Of a DNA stretch of 64,000 bases, positions 37,032-44,509 are shown in pieces. Origin of the DNA: Flavisphingomonas formosensis (GTDB taxonomy: Bacteria > Pseudomonadota > Alphaproteobacteria > Sphingomonadales > Sphingomonadaceae); contig NZ_WRPK01000002.1 of NCBI RefSeq assembly GCF_009755815.1, positions 496,001-560,000 of the forward strand, in the 5' to 3' direction. Every line of letters starts with the position of its first letter. The first letter of the stretch is position 1. The notes below the pieces were generated by a model. The model ran no database searches. It saw only the letters and a program-made list of their open reading frames with translations, and was not told the origin of the DNA. Made by a program: the position numbers and the translations under genes.

Positions 37032-37712
37032 TCATCTCCCGCCAGGTTGAAGAGGCTGGTCGCGGAACAGGCAGGTCTGGCGGATGAGTTCGCCGAACAG
37101 CGGATGGCAGAGCAGCAGCCGGAAGGCGAAGCGGCCGTCGCCGCGATCCTCATGACTGATCGTCAGCCTGCCTGGGCCGAGCCAGGCGGGGATGCGCAGA
37201 CGCAGCCTCCCCGCGCCTACGAAATAATGATCGCTATGGAAATGCAGCGCGCTTTCGTCCGCGCTCACCCGCAAAGCGATGCCGCAGCCGAAACCGAGAT
37301 ATTCCTCGAGGCCGGTGCACCCGGCGAAGCGCTTGCTGCTGTGGATCACCTGCGGGAAACCGCGGATGCGCCCGTAGAGCCGCGTCCAGAACTGGCCGCC
37401 GCGCGCCGCATCCTCGGTGACGCTCACCACCGCCGGCACGCCGATGTCGCAACCGAGCGGCAGCGGCGCTCCGATCAGCCGGCCGAACTGGGCGAGCAGC
37501 CACCCGAGCCGGCTCATGCGGCATTCCGCCACTTCTCCGACATAGGTCACGGCCGCGCCGCCAGCCAGCCGCTTGCTGAAACGGGCACGCACTGCTGCCG
37601 GCAATACGGCCCATGCCCCGGCGCCGAGCAGTGTGCGGAAGCGCAGATCGACGAGCGCGGCCTCGCCGGCCCGGCCTTCCCCGGCAGCGATGCTTTCGAT
37701 TGGCTGTGCCAT
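37032..37712 (-). CDS. DUF4166 domain protein
   Basis: A 226-residue soluble protein of unknown function. It matches the DUF4166 pattern: VTYVGEVAECRMSRLGWLLAQFGRLIGAPLPL, then GGQFWTRLYGRIRGFPQVIHSSKRFAG and TGLEEYLGFGCGIAL. A beta-rich second half follows (LHFHSDHYFVG...LRLRIPAWLGPG). In many genomes this domain is fused to or beside an SDR or saccharopine-like dehydrogenase, which is not the case here. It follows the GbsR/MarR regulator and precedes the DUF2236 oxygenase, all on the same strand. A palindrome related to that over the regulator start lies about 35 bp upstream of its ATG. Confidence 0.8.
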   Translation of the reverse strand: MAQPIESIAAGEGRAGEAALVDLRFRTLLGAGAWAVLPAAVRARFSKRLAGGAAVTYVGEVAECRMSRLGWLLAQFGRLIGAPLPLGCDIGVPAVVSVTEDAARGGQFWTRLYGRIRGFPQVIHSSKRFAGCTGLEEYLGFGCGIALRVSADESALHFHSDHYFVGAGRLRLRIPAWLGPGRLTISHEDRGDGRFAFRLLLCHPLFGELIRQTCLFRDQPLQPGGR

Positions 37713-37743
37713 GTGCCTGTCCCCTGTCTTTGGTATATCCAGT

Positions 37744-37759
37744 TATTTCTGCAGAAAGA
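37744..37759. promoter_or_regulatory. Short palindrome upstream of the DUF4166 gene
   Basis: TTTCTGCAGAAA (37746-37757) is a perfect 12-bp palindrome. With flanking bases it reads TTATTTCTG-CAGAAAGA, sharing the half-site TATTTCTG with the palindrome over the regulator start at 38357, but without the 6-bp spacer between arms. It lies about 35 bp upstream of the DUF4166 start and might be a second, weaker operator. Confidence 0.35.
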
Positions 37760-37780
37760 GAAATCACTGCACAAAAAGCG

Positions 37781-38368
37781 TCAGTCTTTTCCGTCTTTGT
37801 CCGCGCCCTTCTTGCCGCGGCCGAAGCTGAGCAGGTTGACGACGCGCGAACCGAGCTTGATGAGCGCCATGATCTTGTTCGGCGGCACCGCCAGCATCTG
37901 ATCGTACCAATCGTCGAGCGTGGCGACGAAGCCTTGCATGGCGCGCAGCCGATCGCGCGCCACCCGGCTGACGCGGGGATCGTCCTCCGCCGCATCGACG
38001 ACGTGGCGGAGCGCAGCGACGGCGGGATCGATCTCGCGCTGCTTGCGGCCCTGCGCGATGCGCGTGGCCATCTGCCACAGATCGGTTTCCGCCTCATAAT
38101 GATCCCGCCGGTCGCCGAGCACGGGCACGCGCCGGATCAGCTTCCAGCCCAGAAGCTCGCGAATGCTGTTCGACACGTTGGACCGCGCCATGCCGAGCGC
38201 ATCGGCAATATCCTCCGCGGTAATCGGCCGCTCGGCGAGATAGAGCAGCGCATGGATCTGCGCGACGGAACGGTTCACGCCCCACTGCCCGCCCAGATCG
38301 CCCCACCGGAGGACGAACTGCTCGACCGCGGGTGCCATGCGCTGCTTATCTACTGTTATTTCTGTCAT
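37781..38368 (-). CDS. GbsR/MarR family transcriptional regulator
   Basis: A 195-residue protein. The winged helix is typical of the GbsR branch: FVLRWGDLGGQWGVNRSVAQIHALLYL, then ITAEDIADALGMARSNVSNSIRELL with the recognition helix and DRRDHYEAE as the wing. The C-terminal half is helical and ends in a lysine-rich tail. It probably represses its own gene, because a perfect 22-bp palindrome covers its start codon, and perhaps the DUF4166/DUF2236 genes downstream. The ATG at 38368 was chosen over one 18 bases upstream because it lies inside the palindrome and gives the usual length. The effector is unknown. Confidence 0.85.
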   Translation of the reverse strand: MTEITVDKQRMAPAVEQFVLRWGDLGGQWGVNRSVAQIHALLYLAERPITAEDIADALGMARSNVSNSIRELLGWKLIRRVPVLGDRRDHYEAETDLWQMATRIAQGRKQREIDPAVAALRHVVDAAEDDPRVSRVARDRLRAMQGFVATLDDWYDQMLAVPPNKIMALIKLGSRVVNLLSFGRGKKGADKDGKD

Positions 38369-38378
38369 GACAGAAATA
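38357..38378. promoter_or_regulatory. 22-bp perfect palindrome over the GbsR/MarR start codon
   Basis: The half-site TATTTCTGTCA (38357-38367) is followed directly by its exact reverse complement. The centre overlaps the ATG of the regulator gene (38366-38368). A site here would block transcription or translation initiation. This is the usual place and size for a MarR-type autoregulatory operator. Binding is inferred. Confidence 0.6.
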
Positions 38379-38462
38379 TATGACAATCACGAAACGGGGT
38401 CAAGCTGCCTGCGCCATCCGAGCGCAAGCTTGCACGATGGATCCGATCCTATGCCCGACGTC

Positions 38463-39128
38463 CTAGACGCGGTCCGCGTTGAAACGGCGCATCCAACGGG
38501 TCAGCGCCGCATCGGGATGGCGATCGAGGATGTCCCGCAGCATTTCCGGCCGTTCGTCCTGGCCGAGCTTGAAGCGGCCCTCGATCCGCATCGCTTCGGC
38601 GCGGAAAGCGATGATCGCGCGCTCCATCGGGCGATAGCGGGCGCCGAGCGACTCCGTCGTCCAGCCGGTCGGTTCGCTCCTCTCCATGGCAGCGAGAAGC
38701 TGGGCGAGCGCGGCATCACCGCCGTTCTCGACGAAGCGTACATCGGCTTCGATGCGAAGCTGCGCATAGTTCCAGGTCGGCCCCCAATCGGGATCGGACA
38801 CGCGCGCGGGCGAGACATAGCCATGGGGGCCGGTGAACAGGATCAGCGCGCGCGGATCGGCGGCGAGCGCGGCATGAAGCGGATTGCGCCGCGCCATATG
38901 GCCGACCAACGCGACCAGCCGGCCCTCGCCATCGGTTTCGGCAAGCAGCGGGAGAAGCGAGGGCAGCCCCGCATCGGCAATGCGCGGGGTGATCCAGGCC
39001 ATCGGATATTCGCCGATCAGATCGACGACGTCACTCGCCGCGAACCGATCGAAGGGCGATGGAGCATCGCCGGCTGCACGCGTCTCGGTCACCCTAGCCC
39101 TCGCCACCTTCAGGAACCCATCGACCAT
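38463..39128 (-). CDS. PaiB-like FMN-binding split-barrel protein
   Basis: About 221 residues. It has PaiB family segments: AGDAPSPFDRFAASDVVDLIGEYPMAWITPR, then LVGHMARRNPL, FTGPHGYVSPA and the WNYAQLRIEADV block. PaiB proteins have an FMN-binding pyridoxamine-oxidase-like fold; Bacillus PaiB is called a transcriptional repressor, but many relatives may be flavoenzymes. The N-terminus is shorter than in typical PaiB (usually starting MYVP). ATG 39128 is the first ATG; the frame could start earlier at TTG 39182. It is divergent from the MocR regulator, a common arrangement for a regulator and its target. Confidence 0.78.
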   Translation of the reverse strand: MVDGFLKVARARVTETRAAGDAPSPFDRFAASDVVDLIGEYPMAWITPRIADAGLPSLLPLLAETDGEGRLVALVGHMARRNPLHAALAADPRALILFTGPHGYVSPARVSDPDWGPTWNYAQLRIEADVRFVENGGDAALAQLLAAMERSEPTGWTTESLGARYRPMERAIIAFRAEAMRIEGRFKLGQDERPEMLRDILDRHPDAALTRWMRRFNADRV

Positions 39129-39260
39129 CGGCGCACCGCCGGCCCCCGACAAGCGCCAAGCGGGATAAATGCGGGGGACCAAGATGCAACCTTGCCTCCG
39201 GGCGCGGCATGGCTAGGCTGGGCCCTCGTTTTTCGATTTTTAGCCAGGGGAGAGGGGCCA

Positions 39261-40730
39261 ATGCTGCGGCCCTGGAAAGTGGTGCTCGGCGAACGCATCG
39301 ATCCGTCGCGTTCGACCCCGCTCTATCTACAGATCGCCCATGCGCTGATCCACGAGATCGAGCGCGGTCGTCTCGGCTCAGGCGATTTCCTGCCGAGCAG
39401 CCGCGATCTCGCTGCTGCGCTGGGCGTCAATCGCAAGACGGTGGTCCTCGCCTATGAGGATCTGATCGCACAGGGCTGGCTCATGTCGTCCGGCACCCGC
39501 GGCACGATGGTCTCCCAGTCGCTGCCCGATCCCCGGCGAACGCCGTCCGGCGATCCCGGCCGGGCGCCGGATGCGGCCGCCATGCCCGACTATCGCTTCC
39601 ACGCGCCGCCCGCGCGACCGCTGGCGCTGCCTGCCGGCAAATGGCTGAAGCTGGACGAAGGCTCGCCCGACGGACGGCTGTTCCCCGCCGAGATGCTGAC
39701 GCGCGCCTATCGTACCGCGATCAACCGGGCCTCGCGGGCCAACCGCCTGCTCTACCGCGATCCGCGCGGATCGCCGCTGCTGCGAGAGAAGATTGCGGAA
39801 ATGCTGAAATCGGAGCGCGGCCTGCCGGTGACCGCGGAGAATATCTGCATCACCCGCGGCAGCCAGCACGGCATCTTTCTCGCCGCGCGTGCGCTCCTCT
39901 CGCCGGGCGACACGGTGCTGATGGAGGAGCTGACCTACGAACCCGCCGTCGCCGCGATCAACGCCTGCGGCGCAAAGCCCGTACCGGTGGGACTCGACGA
40001 GCAGGGCGCGGACGTCGACCATGTCGAGCAGCAATGCCGGGCGCACCGGGTGAAGGCGATCTTCCTGACGCCGCATCATCAGTTTCCGACCACCGTCGCG
40101 CTGCGCCCCGAGCGGCGGCTCCGCCTGCTCGAGCTCGCGCGCCAATTCGGTTTCGCGATCATCGAGGACGATTACGACCATGAATTCCATTTCCATTCAC
40201 AGCCGCTGCTGCCGATGGCGAGCTACGCGCCGTCGCGCGTGATCTATGTCGGCTCGCTTTCCAAGCTGCTGCTGCCAGCGCTACGCATCGGCTATATCGC
40301 CGCCCCGCCCGCTTTCATCGACGCGGTGGCGCACGGCGTCTCGCTTACCGATGGCATGGGCAACACGCTGACCGAGGATGCCGCTGCCGAGCTGATCGAG
40401 AATGGCGAACTGCGCCGGCACGCGCGCAAGGCCAACCAAGTCTATGCCACCCGGCGACTCGCCTTCGCGGCGGCGCTCGACGAGGAACTGCGCGGCATCG
40501 TCGATCATCGCATGCCGGAGGGCGGCCTGGCCTTCTGGCTGACATTCCCGGATGCCGGCCGGCTGGACCGGATCGAGACGCGGGCACCGGAACTGGGGCT
40601 GAGCATCGCCGATTCACGCTCGTTCGCCACCAGACCCACAGCGCCGCGCGGCCTGCGCATCGGCTTCGCCAGCCTGCGCGAGGCGGAGGCGCGTGGCGCA
40701 CTGCGCTTGCTGGCGCAGGCGGCGGGCTGA
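39261..40730 (+). CDS. MocR/PdxR-type transcriptional regulator
   Basis: A 489-residue fusion. Residues 1-75 are a GntR winged helix (TPLYLQIAHALIHEIERGRL, then SGDFLPSSRDLAAALGVNRKTVV). Residues 120-485 are a fold-type I aminotransferase-like domain with YRDPRGSPLLREKIAEML, TRGSQHGIFLAARALL, and SLSKLLLPALRIGY carrying the PLP Lys. MocR regulators sense PLP or amino compounds. The ATG at 39261 follows GGGGAGAGGGGCC. The longer upstream frame is an antisense shadow of the PaiB-like gene. That divergent gene, whose fold is related to pyridoxamine oxidases, is the likely target. Confidence 0.87.
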   Translation: MLRPWKVVLGERIDPSRSTPLYLQIAHALIHEIERGRLGSGDFLPSSRDLAAALGVNRKTVVLAYEDLIAQGWLMSSGTRGTMVSQSLPDPRRTPSGDPGRAPDAAAMPDYRFHAPPARPLALPAGKWLKLDEGSPDGRLFPAEMLTRAYRTAINRASRANRLLYRDPRGSPLLREKIAEMLKSERGLPVTAENICITRGSQHGIFLAARALLSPGDTVLMEELTYEPAVAAINACGAKPVPVGLDEQGADVDHVEQQCRAHRVKAIFLTPHHQFPTTVALRPERRLRLLELARQFGFAIIEDDYDHEFHFHSQPLLPMASYAPSRVIYVGSLSKLLLPALRIGYIAAPPAFIDAVAHGVSLTDGMGNTLTEDAAAELIENGELRRHARKANQVYATRRLAFAAALDEELRGIVDHRMPEGGLAFWLTFPDAGRLDRIETRAPELGLSIADSRSFATRPTAPRGLRIGFASLREAEARGALRLLAQAAG

Positions 40731-40805
40731 CCTTCGCACCGGCCTGCCGATCTTGCACGACCATAGACCGAGCCGCATATTCAGCGCGCAAGCAAGGAAC
40801 CGAAC

Positions 40806-41252
40806 ATGAGCATCTTGGACAAAGCACCCTGGATCCGCGAGCATATCGAACTCTACAAGCGCGATCCGATCAAGGCACACGACTTTGCTCCCGCGGGCCA
40901 GGGCGATCCCAAGCCCTCGCTGCTGCTGACGACGACCGGCCGCAAATCGGGCGAGAAGCATGATCTGCCGCTGATCTACGGCAAGGATGGCAATCGCTTC
41001 ATCATCGTCGCCTCGATGGGCGGCGCGCCGGATCACCCCGGCTGGTACAAGAATTTGCGGGCGCATCCGGATGCCGAGATCCAGGTGGCGACGGCGCACC
41101 ACGCCGTCCACGCGCGCGACGCCGAAGGCGAGGAGCGCAAGCGGCTCTGGGCGCTGATGGCCGACATTTTCCCGCCCTATGACGATTATGCGAAGCTCGC
41201 CGCCGGGCATCGCGAGATACCGGTGGTCATATTGGAACCGGCAAACGCCTGA
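40806..41252 (+). CDS. DDN-family nitroreductase (deazaflavin-dependent type)
   Basis: A 148-residue protein matching the nitroreductase family typified by mycobacterial Ddn: PSLLLTTTGRKSGEKHDLPLIYGKDGNRFIIVASMGGAPDHPGWY, then NLRAHPDAEIQVA. Family members in actinobacteria bind F420; in alphaproteobacteria the cofactor is uncertain, and FMN or no cofactor is possible. No signal or membrane helix. It stands alone, followed by the long intergenic region with the structured repeats. The ATG is the first Met of the conserved start MSILDKAPWIREHIELY. Confidence 0.85.
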   Translation: MSILDKAPWIREHIELYKRDPIKAHDFAPAGQGDPKPSLLLTTTGRKSGEKHDLPLIYGKDGNRFIIVASMGGAPDHPGWYKNLRAHPDAEIQVATAHHAVHARDAEGEERKRLWALMADIFPPYDDYAKLAAGHREIPVVILEPANA

Positions 41253-41341
41253 CCCGCTGCCGGGCCGAAGGCCCCGTTTCGGAAAGCGGCATCGGCATGA
41301 AATCGCAGGTCGCAAAGCCGCGCCTCGGATTTTTCCGATCC

Positions 41342-41459
41342 CGTCAATTTGCCGTTCAGATTGCCGGGGCTATTCGGCTCGCCGTCGGCCTTCCCCCCCT
41401 TTGGCCGACCCCCTGAACCTCGGCCCCGTCGTTGAGCTTGCTCCGACGGGGCCTTTTTT
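41342..41459 (+). ncRNA. Candidate structured RNA, copy 1
   Basis: Pairing elements in order: GTTCAG near 41354 with CTGAAC near 41413; GTCGGCC with GGCCGAC around the C-rich loop TTCCCCCCCTTT; then a terminator of 10 bp, GGCCCCGTCG (41422-41431) with CGACGGGGCC (41444-41453), followed by six T. The terminator is perfect. All three helices recur in copy 2. It starts about 90 bp after the DDN-family gene, so it could be the processed 3' region of that transcript or an independent small RNA. No promoter was clearly identified. Confidence 0.45.
41422..41459 (+). terminator. Rho-independent terminator of copy 1
   Basis: A perfect 10-bp GC-rich stem with a 12-base loop (TTGAGCTTGCTC) and TTTTTT immediately after it. 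It would stop transcription from the DDN-family gene and from the candidate RNA. Confidence 0.85.
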
Positions 41460-41744
41460 CCAGGCACTTACAGCACCGCGCAGAGGGTAGCCCGACGGGA
41501 ACCGCGACCATGTCGTAGGGACGAAGTCACTGACGCCGCTGCCGCGCCGCCGGTCGTATCTCGAGATCGCCGCAGCGGGGCGATCATGGGCCTGGGCTAT
41601 GCCCACGCACTGCGAAAAGAGCTGCGGCAGCCTGCCCGAACCCGACCGCCCGGCACATCGCGGCAACAATCCGCCCGCGTCTCTCAATATGTGGCTGGCT
41701 TGTAAAATTTGATGAAAACGCGGCGGACGACACCGTAGCGACTT

Positions 41745-41861
41745 CGTCAATTTGGCGTTCAGCCAGCCACGCCTAATGCGCTGCTCATCGGCCCTTCCCC
41801 CCTTGGGCCGACCCCTGAACCTCGGCCCCGCCGTTGAGCTTGCTCCGGCGGGGTCATTTTT
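41745..41861 (+). ncRNA. Candidate structured RNA, copy 2
   Basis: A diverged copy of 41342-41459. GTTCAG/CTGAAC is kept. The C-rich-loop hairpin is TCGGCCC/GGGCCGA, with a new C-G pair where copy 1 has T-T. The terminator stem is GGCCCCGCCG/CGGCGGGGTC: the T-A pair of copy 1 has become C-G on both sides, with one G-T wobble. The loop TTGAGCTTGCTC is unchanged, and ATTTTT follows. Structure kept while sequence drifts argues for a function as RNA, or at least as hairpins. Confidence 0.5.
41824..41861 (+). terminator. Terminator of copy 2
   Basis: A 10-bp stem with a 12-base loop and ATTTTT, ending 17 bp before the convergent DUF1674 stop codon. Being a hairpin it might also help end the DUF1674 transcript, though no T-run is present on that strand. 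Confidence 0.7.
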
Positions 41862-41878
41862 CAAACTCACCAAGAATA

Positions 41879-42043
41879 TCAGAAATCCACGGCGATTCCC
41901 TTGAGCTCCCAATCGCCGTAGCGGGTGGGATCGAGGCCGTTCGGATCGCCGTTCGGATTATGCTCGGCCTCCCGCGGCTCCGGTACCGGAGGGCTCTTGG
42001 AGAGGTGGGCGGGCGGCTTCACATGGGCAGGACGCTTGGCCAT
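41879..42043 (-). CDS. DUF1674 protein, SDHAF4-like succinate dehydrogenase assembly factor
   Basis: A small gene of 54 residues. The tail [20 protein letters not shown] ending GIAVDF is the DUF1674 signature (usually [18 protein letters not shown]). Eukaryotic SDHAF4 of this family protects flavinated SdhA during complex II assembly; a like role is probable in alphaproteobacteria. The N-terminus is Pro/Lys-rich and disordered ([19 protein letters not shown]). It is divergent from htpX (71 bp between starts). Its stop lies 17 bp from the end of structured copy 2. No sdh genes are nearby. Confidence 0.85.
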   Translation of the reverse strand: MAKRPAHVKPPAHLSKSPPVPEPREAEHNPNGDPNGLDPTRYGDWELKGIAVDF

Positions 42044-42114
42044 CGGATCGTCTCATTCGGATTGAAGATGAAAGGGCGTATCTCCACATTGTCGCTGCAA
42101 GGAGCAAAGGCAAG

Positions 42115-43038
42115 ATGAGCGGTTTTCGGACTACCATGCTGCTGGCGGCGCTGACGGCGCTGTTCATGGGGCTGGGCTATACGCTGGGCGGATCGGGCGG
42201 CGCGATGATCGCGTTGGTCGTCGCGGCCGGCATGAACCTGTTCACCTACTGGAATGCGGACAAGATCGTGCTGTCGATGCACGGCGCCCGCGAGGTGGAT
42301 GAGCAGAGCGCGCCGGATTTCGTCGGCCTCGTCCGCCAGCTCGCGATGCGTGCCGGCCTGCCCATGCCGCGGGTCTACATCATCGACAGCCCCCATCCCA
42401 ACGCCTTCGCGACAGGTCGCAATCCGCAGAACGCGGCCGTCGCGGCGACCACCGGCCTGCTCGCCATGCTGAACCGGGACGAGATCGCAGGCGTGATGGC
42501 GCACGAGCTTGGCCATGTGCGCAACCGCGACACGCTGGTGATGACGATGACGGCGACGATCGCGGGCGCCATCTCGATGCTCGCCAACTTCGGTATGTTC
42601 TTCGGCCATGACCGCGAACGCGGCGGCAACATGCTGGCGACGATCGCGGCCATGCTGATCGCGCCCTTCGCCGCGATGATCGTGCAGCTCGCGATCAGCC
42701 GTACGCGCGAATATGGCGCCGACCGTGCCGGTGCGGAGATTTCGGGCAAGCCGCGCGCGCTCGCTTCCGCGCTGGCCAAGCTGGCGCAAGGAGCCGAACG
42801 CGTGCCCAATCCGGTGGCCGAGGCCAATCCCGCTGCGGCGGCGCTCTACATCGTGCCCGCGCTGAGCGGGCGGGGCGGCGACAGCCTGTTCTCGACCCAT
42901 CCCGATACCGGCAACCGCATCGCCGCGCTGGAGGAGATGGCCGTGCGGATGGGCGGCCAGCCGGCCATGCCCGGCAGCGCCTCCGTGCCAGTTTCGCGCA
43001 AGCGGCGCAGCGCGCTCGATCCGCTTGGCCGCGGCTGA
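42115..43038 (+). CDS. htpX: Protease HtpX homologue (M48B)
   Basis: A 307-residue membrane metalloprotease. Two N-terminal helices ([18 protein letters not shown] and [19 protein letters not shown]) precede the zinc site HELGH near residue 141 ([15 protein letters not shown]), with the third ligand in [12 protein letters not shown] second pair of helices lies between these motifs. HtpX degrades misfolded inner membrane proteins and is usually heat- or envelope-stress induced. The ATG is preceded by AAGGAGCAAAGGCAAG. About 50 bp separate it from the rRNA methyltransferase gene downstream. Confidence 0.93.
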   Translation: MSGFRTTMLLAALTALFMGLGYTLGGSGGAMIALVVAAGMNLFTYWNADKIVLSMHGAREVDEQSAPDFVGLVRQLAMRAGLPMPRVYIIDSPHPNAFATGRNPQNAAVAATTGLLAMLNRDEIAGVMAHELGHVRNRDTLVMTMTATIAGAISMLANFGMFFGHDRERGGNMLATIAAMLIAPFAAMIVQLAISRTREYGADRAGAEISGKPRALASALAKLAQGAERVPNPVAEANPAAAALYIVPALSGRGGDSLFSTHPDTGNRIAALEEMAVRMGGQPAMPGSASVPVSRKRRSALDPLGRG

Positions 43039-43091
43039 GCGCGCATTTCGCGGCTTGAACCGTCGGGCCGTTCCGGTCCAAGCGCTCCGGC

Positions 43092-44372
43092 GTGACCAAG
43101 GATAAAACCGAACCGCACGGCACGGCCAGCCGCCGCGCCGCGCTGCGCCTGCTCGATGCGGTATTGCGCAAGGGACTGCCGCTGGAAGCGGCGCTGGACG
43201 GCGCGACACGCGAGCTCGACCGGGCGGACGACCGCGCCTTTGCGCATGCCATCGCCGCCGAGACGCTGCGCCGCCTGCCCGATCTCGATGCGTTGATCGA
43301 TTCCGCCACGCAGAAACCGCTGCCATATGATGCCAAGGCACGCTTCGCGCTCCGCATCGCGCTGAGCCAGGCACTGGCACTCGAGACGCCCGCCCATGCC
43401 GCGATCGCCACGGTGCTGCCGCTGGTCGACGGCGGCCCGCGCAAGCTCGTGCACGGCGTGTTCGGCGCGCTGATGCGCAAGCAGGCGACCCTGCCTGCCC
43501 TGCCCACTCTCCCCAAGCCGGTCGCCGCGCGCTGGCGCGGCAATTGGGGCCTCGCCACGGCCGAAGCGGCGCGCGCGCTCATCGCCGCGCCTCCGCCGAT
43601 CGATCTCGCGCTCAAAAAGGTCGAGGCCACTGCCGAATGGGCCGAACGGCTGGGCGGCATCAGCCTTGCCCCCGGCCATGTGCGGATCGCCCGATCGGCC
43701 GGGATCAGCACGCTGCCCGGCTTTGCCGAAGGCGACTGGTGGGTGCAGGATATCGCCGCCTCGCTGCCGGCCCGGCTGCTCGGCGAGGGTGAGGGGCGGC
43801 ACCTGCTCGATCTGTGCGCCGCACCCGGCGGCAAGACACTGCGCCTAGCCGCGGCCGGCTGGCGGGTGACGGCGCTCGATCTGTCCGAACCACGGCTTGT
43901 CCGTTTGCAGGAGAATCTGGCGCGCACCGGGCTTTCCGCCGAAACGATCGCGGCCGACCTCACCCTTTGGGCGCCGGAAGAGGCGGCCGACGCGGTGCTG
44001 CTCGATGCGCCCTGCTCCGCCACCGGCATCTTCCGCCGCCATCCCGACGTGCTTCACCGCGTCCGCGAGCGGGCGATCGGCGAGCTTGCCGAGCAGCAAC
44101 GCGCCATGCTGCTGCGTGCGGCCGATTGGGTGAAGCCCGGCGGCACGCTGGTCTATGCGGTGTGCTCGCTGGAGCCGCGCGAAGGCGAGGCCGTTGCCGA
44201 TGCGCTGATCGAGGCGCGGCCCGACTATGCGCTGCTGCCGGTCGAGAATGCGGAACTGCCGGACGGCCTCACGCCCGACCGGTCGGGCCGGGTGCGCGTG
44301 CTGCCGGGCATGTTGGCCGATCAAGGGGGCGCCGACGGCTTTTTCGTCGCCCGCTTCCGGCGCAAGGGCTGA
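43092..44372 (+). CDS. rsmB: RsmB/NOP family rRNA cytosine methyltransferase
   Basis: A 426-residue protein. The N-terminal 130 residues are a NusB-like RNA-binding domain (RRAALRLLDAVLRKGLPLEAAL...). The rest is an SAM methyltransferase with LLDLCAAPGGKTLRLA (SAM site), LLDAPCSATGIFRRHP (motif IV Cys) and YAVCSLEPREGE (motif VI catalytic Cys). It would make 5-methylcytosine in 16S rRNA, C967 in the E. coli enzyme. The start is GTG 43092, 53 bp after htpX, so the pair may be co-transcribed. The assignment to RsmB rather than another NOP paralogue rests on the NusB-like domain. Confidence 0.87.
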   Translation: MTKDKTEPHGTASRRAALRLLDAVLRKGLPLEAALDGATRELDRADDRAFAHAIAAETLRRLPDLDALIDSATQKPLPYDAKARFALRIALSQALALETPAHAAIATVLPLVDGGPRKLVHGVFGALMRKQATLPALPTLPKPVAARWRGNWGLATAEAARALIAAPPPIDLALKKVEATAEWAERLGGISLAPGHVRIARSAGISTLPGFAEGDWWVQDIAASLPARLLGEGEGRHLLDLCAAPGGKTLRLAAAGWRVTALDLSEPRLVRLQENLARTGLSAETIAADLTLWAPEEAADAVLLDAPCSATGIFRRHPDVLHRVRERAIGELAEQQRAMLLRAADWVKPGGTLVYAVCSLEPREGEAVADALIEARPDYALLPVENAELPDGLTPDRSGRVRVLPGMLADQGGADGFFVARFRRKG

Positions 44373-44509
44373 GCGCGCCCGAGGCCGAACTTCACAGTCC
44401 TCGACGCTGGCGGATTCGCGCTGGGGGCGTCATGCCAGCTCCCGATGGGATCGACTTATCGAGCCCTGGCGTCGGCCTTGCGCGGCGCGCGAAGACGAGG
44501 GAGAGAGAA

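Larger units (their letters stand above)
41253..41878. other. Intergenic region holding a duplicated structured element
   Basis: About 625 bp with no supported gene. It contains two copies of an imperfect repeat of about 118 bp (41342-41459 and 41745-41861), each ending in a terminator-like hairpin with a T-run on the plus strand. The 285 bp between them shows no recognised coding frame. A TAAAAT at about 41704 could be a -10 box for the second copy. Confidence 0.6.
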
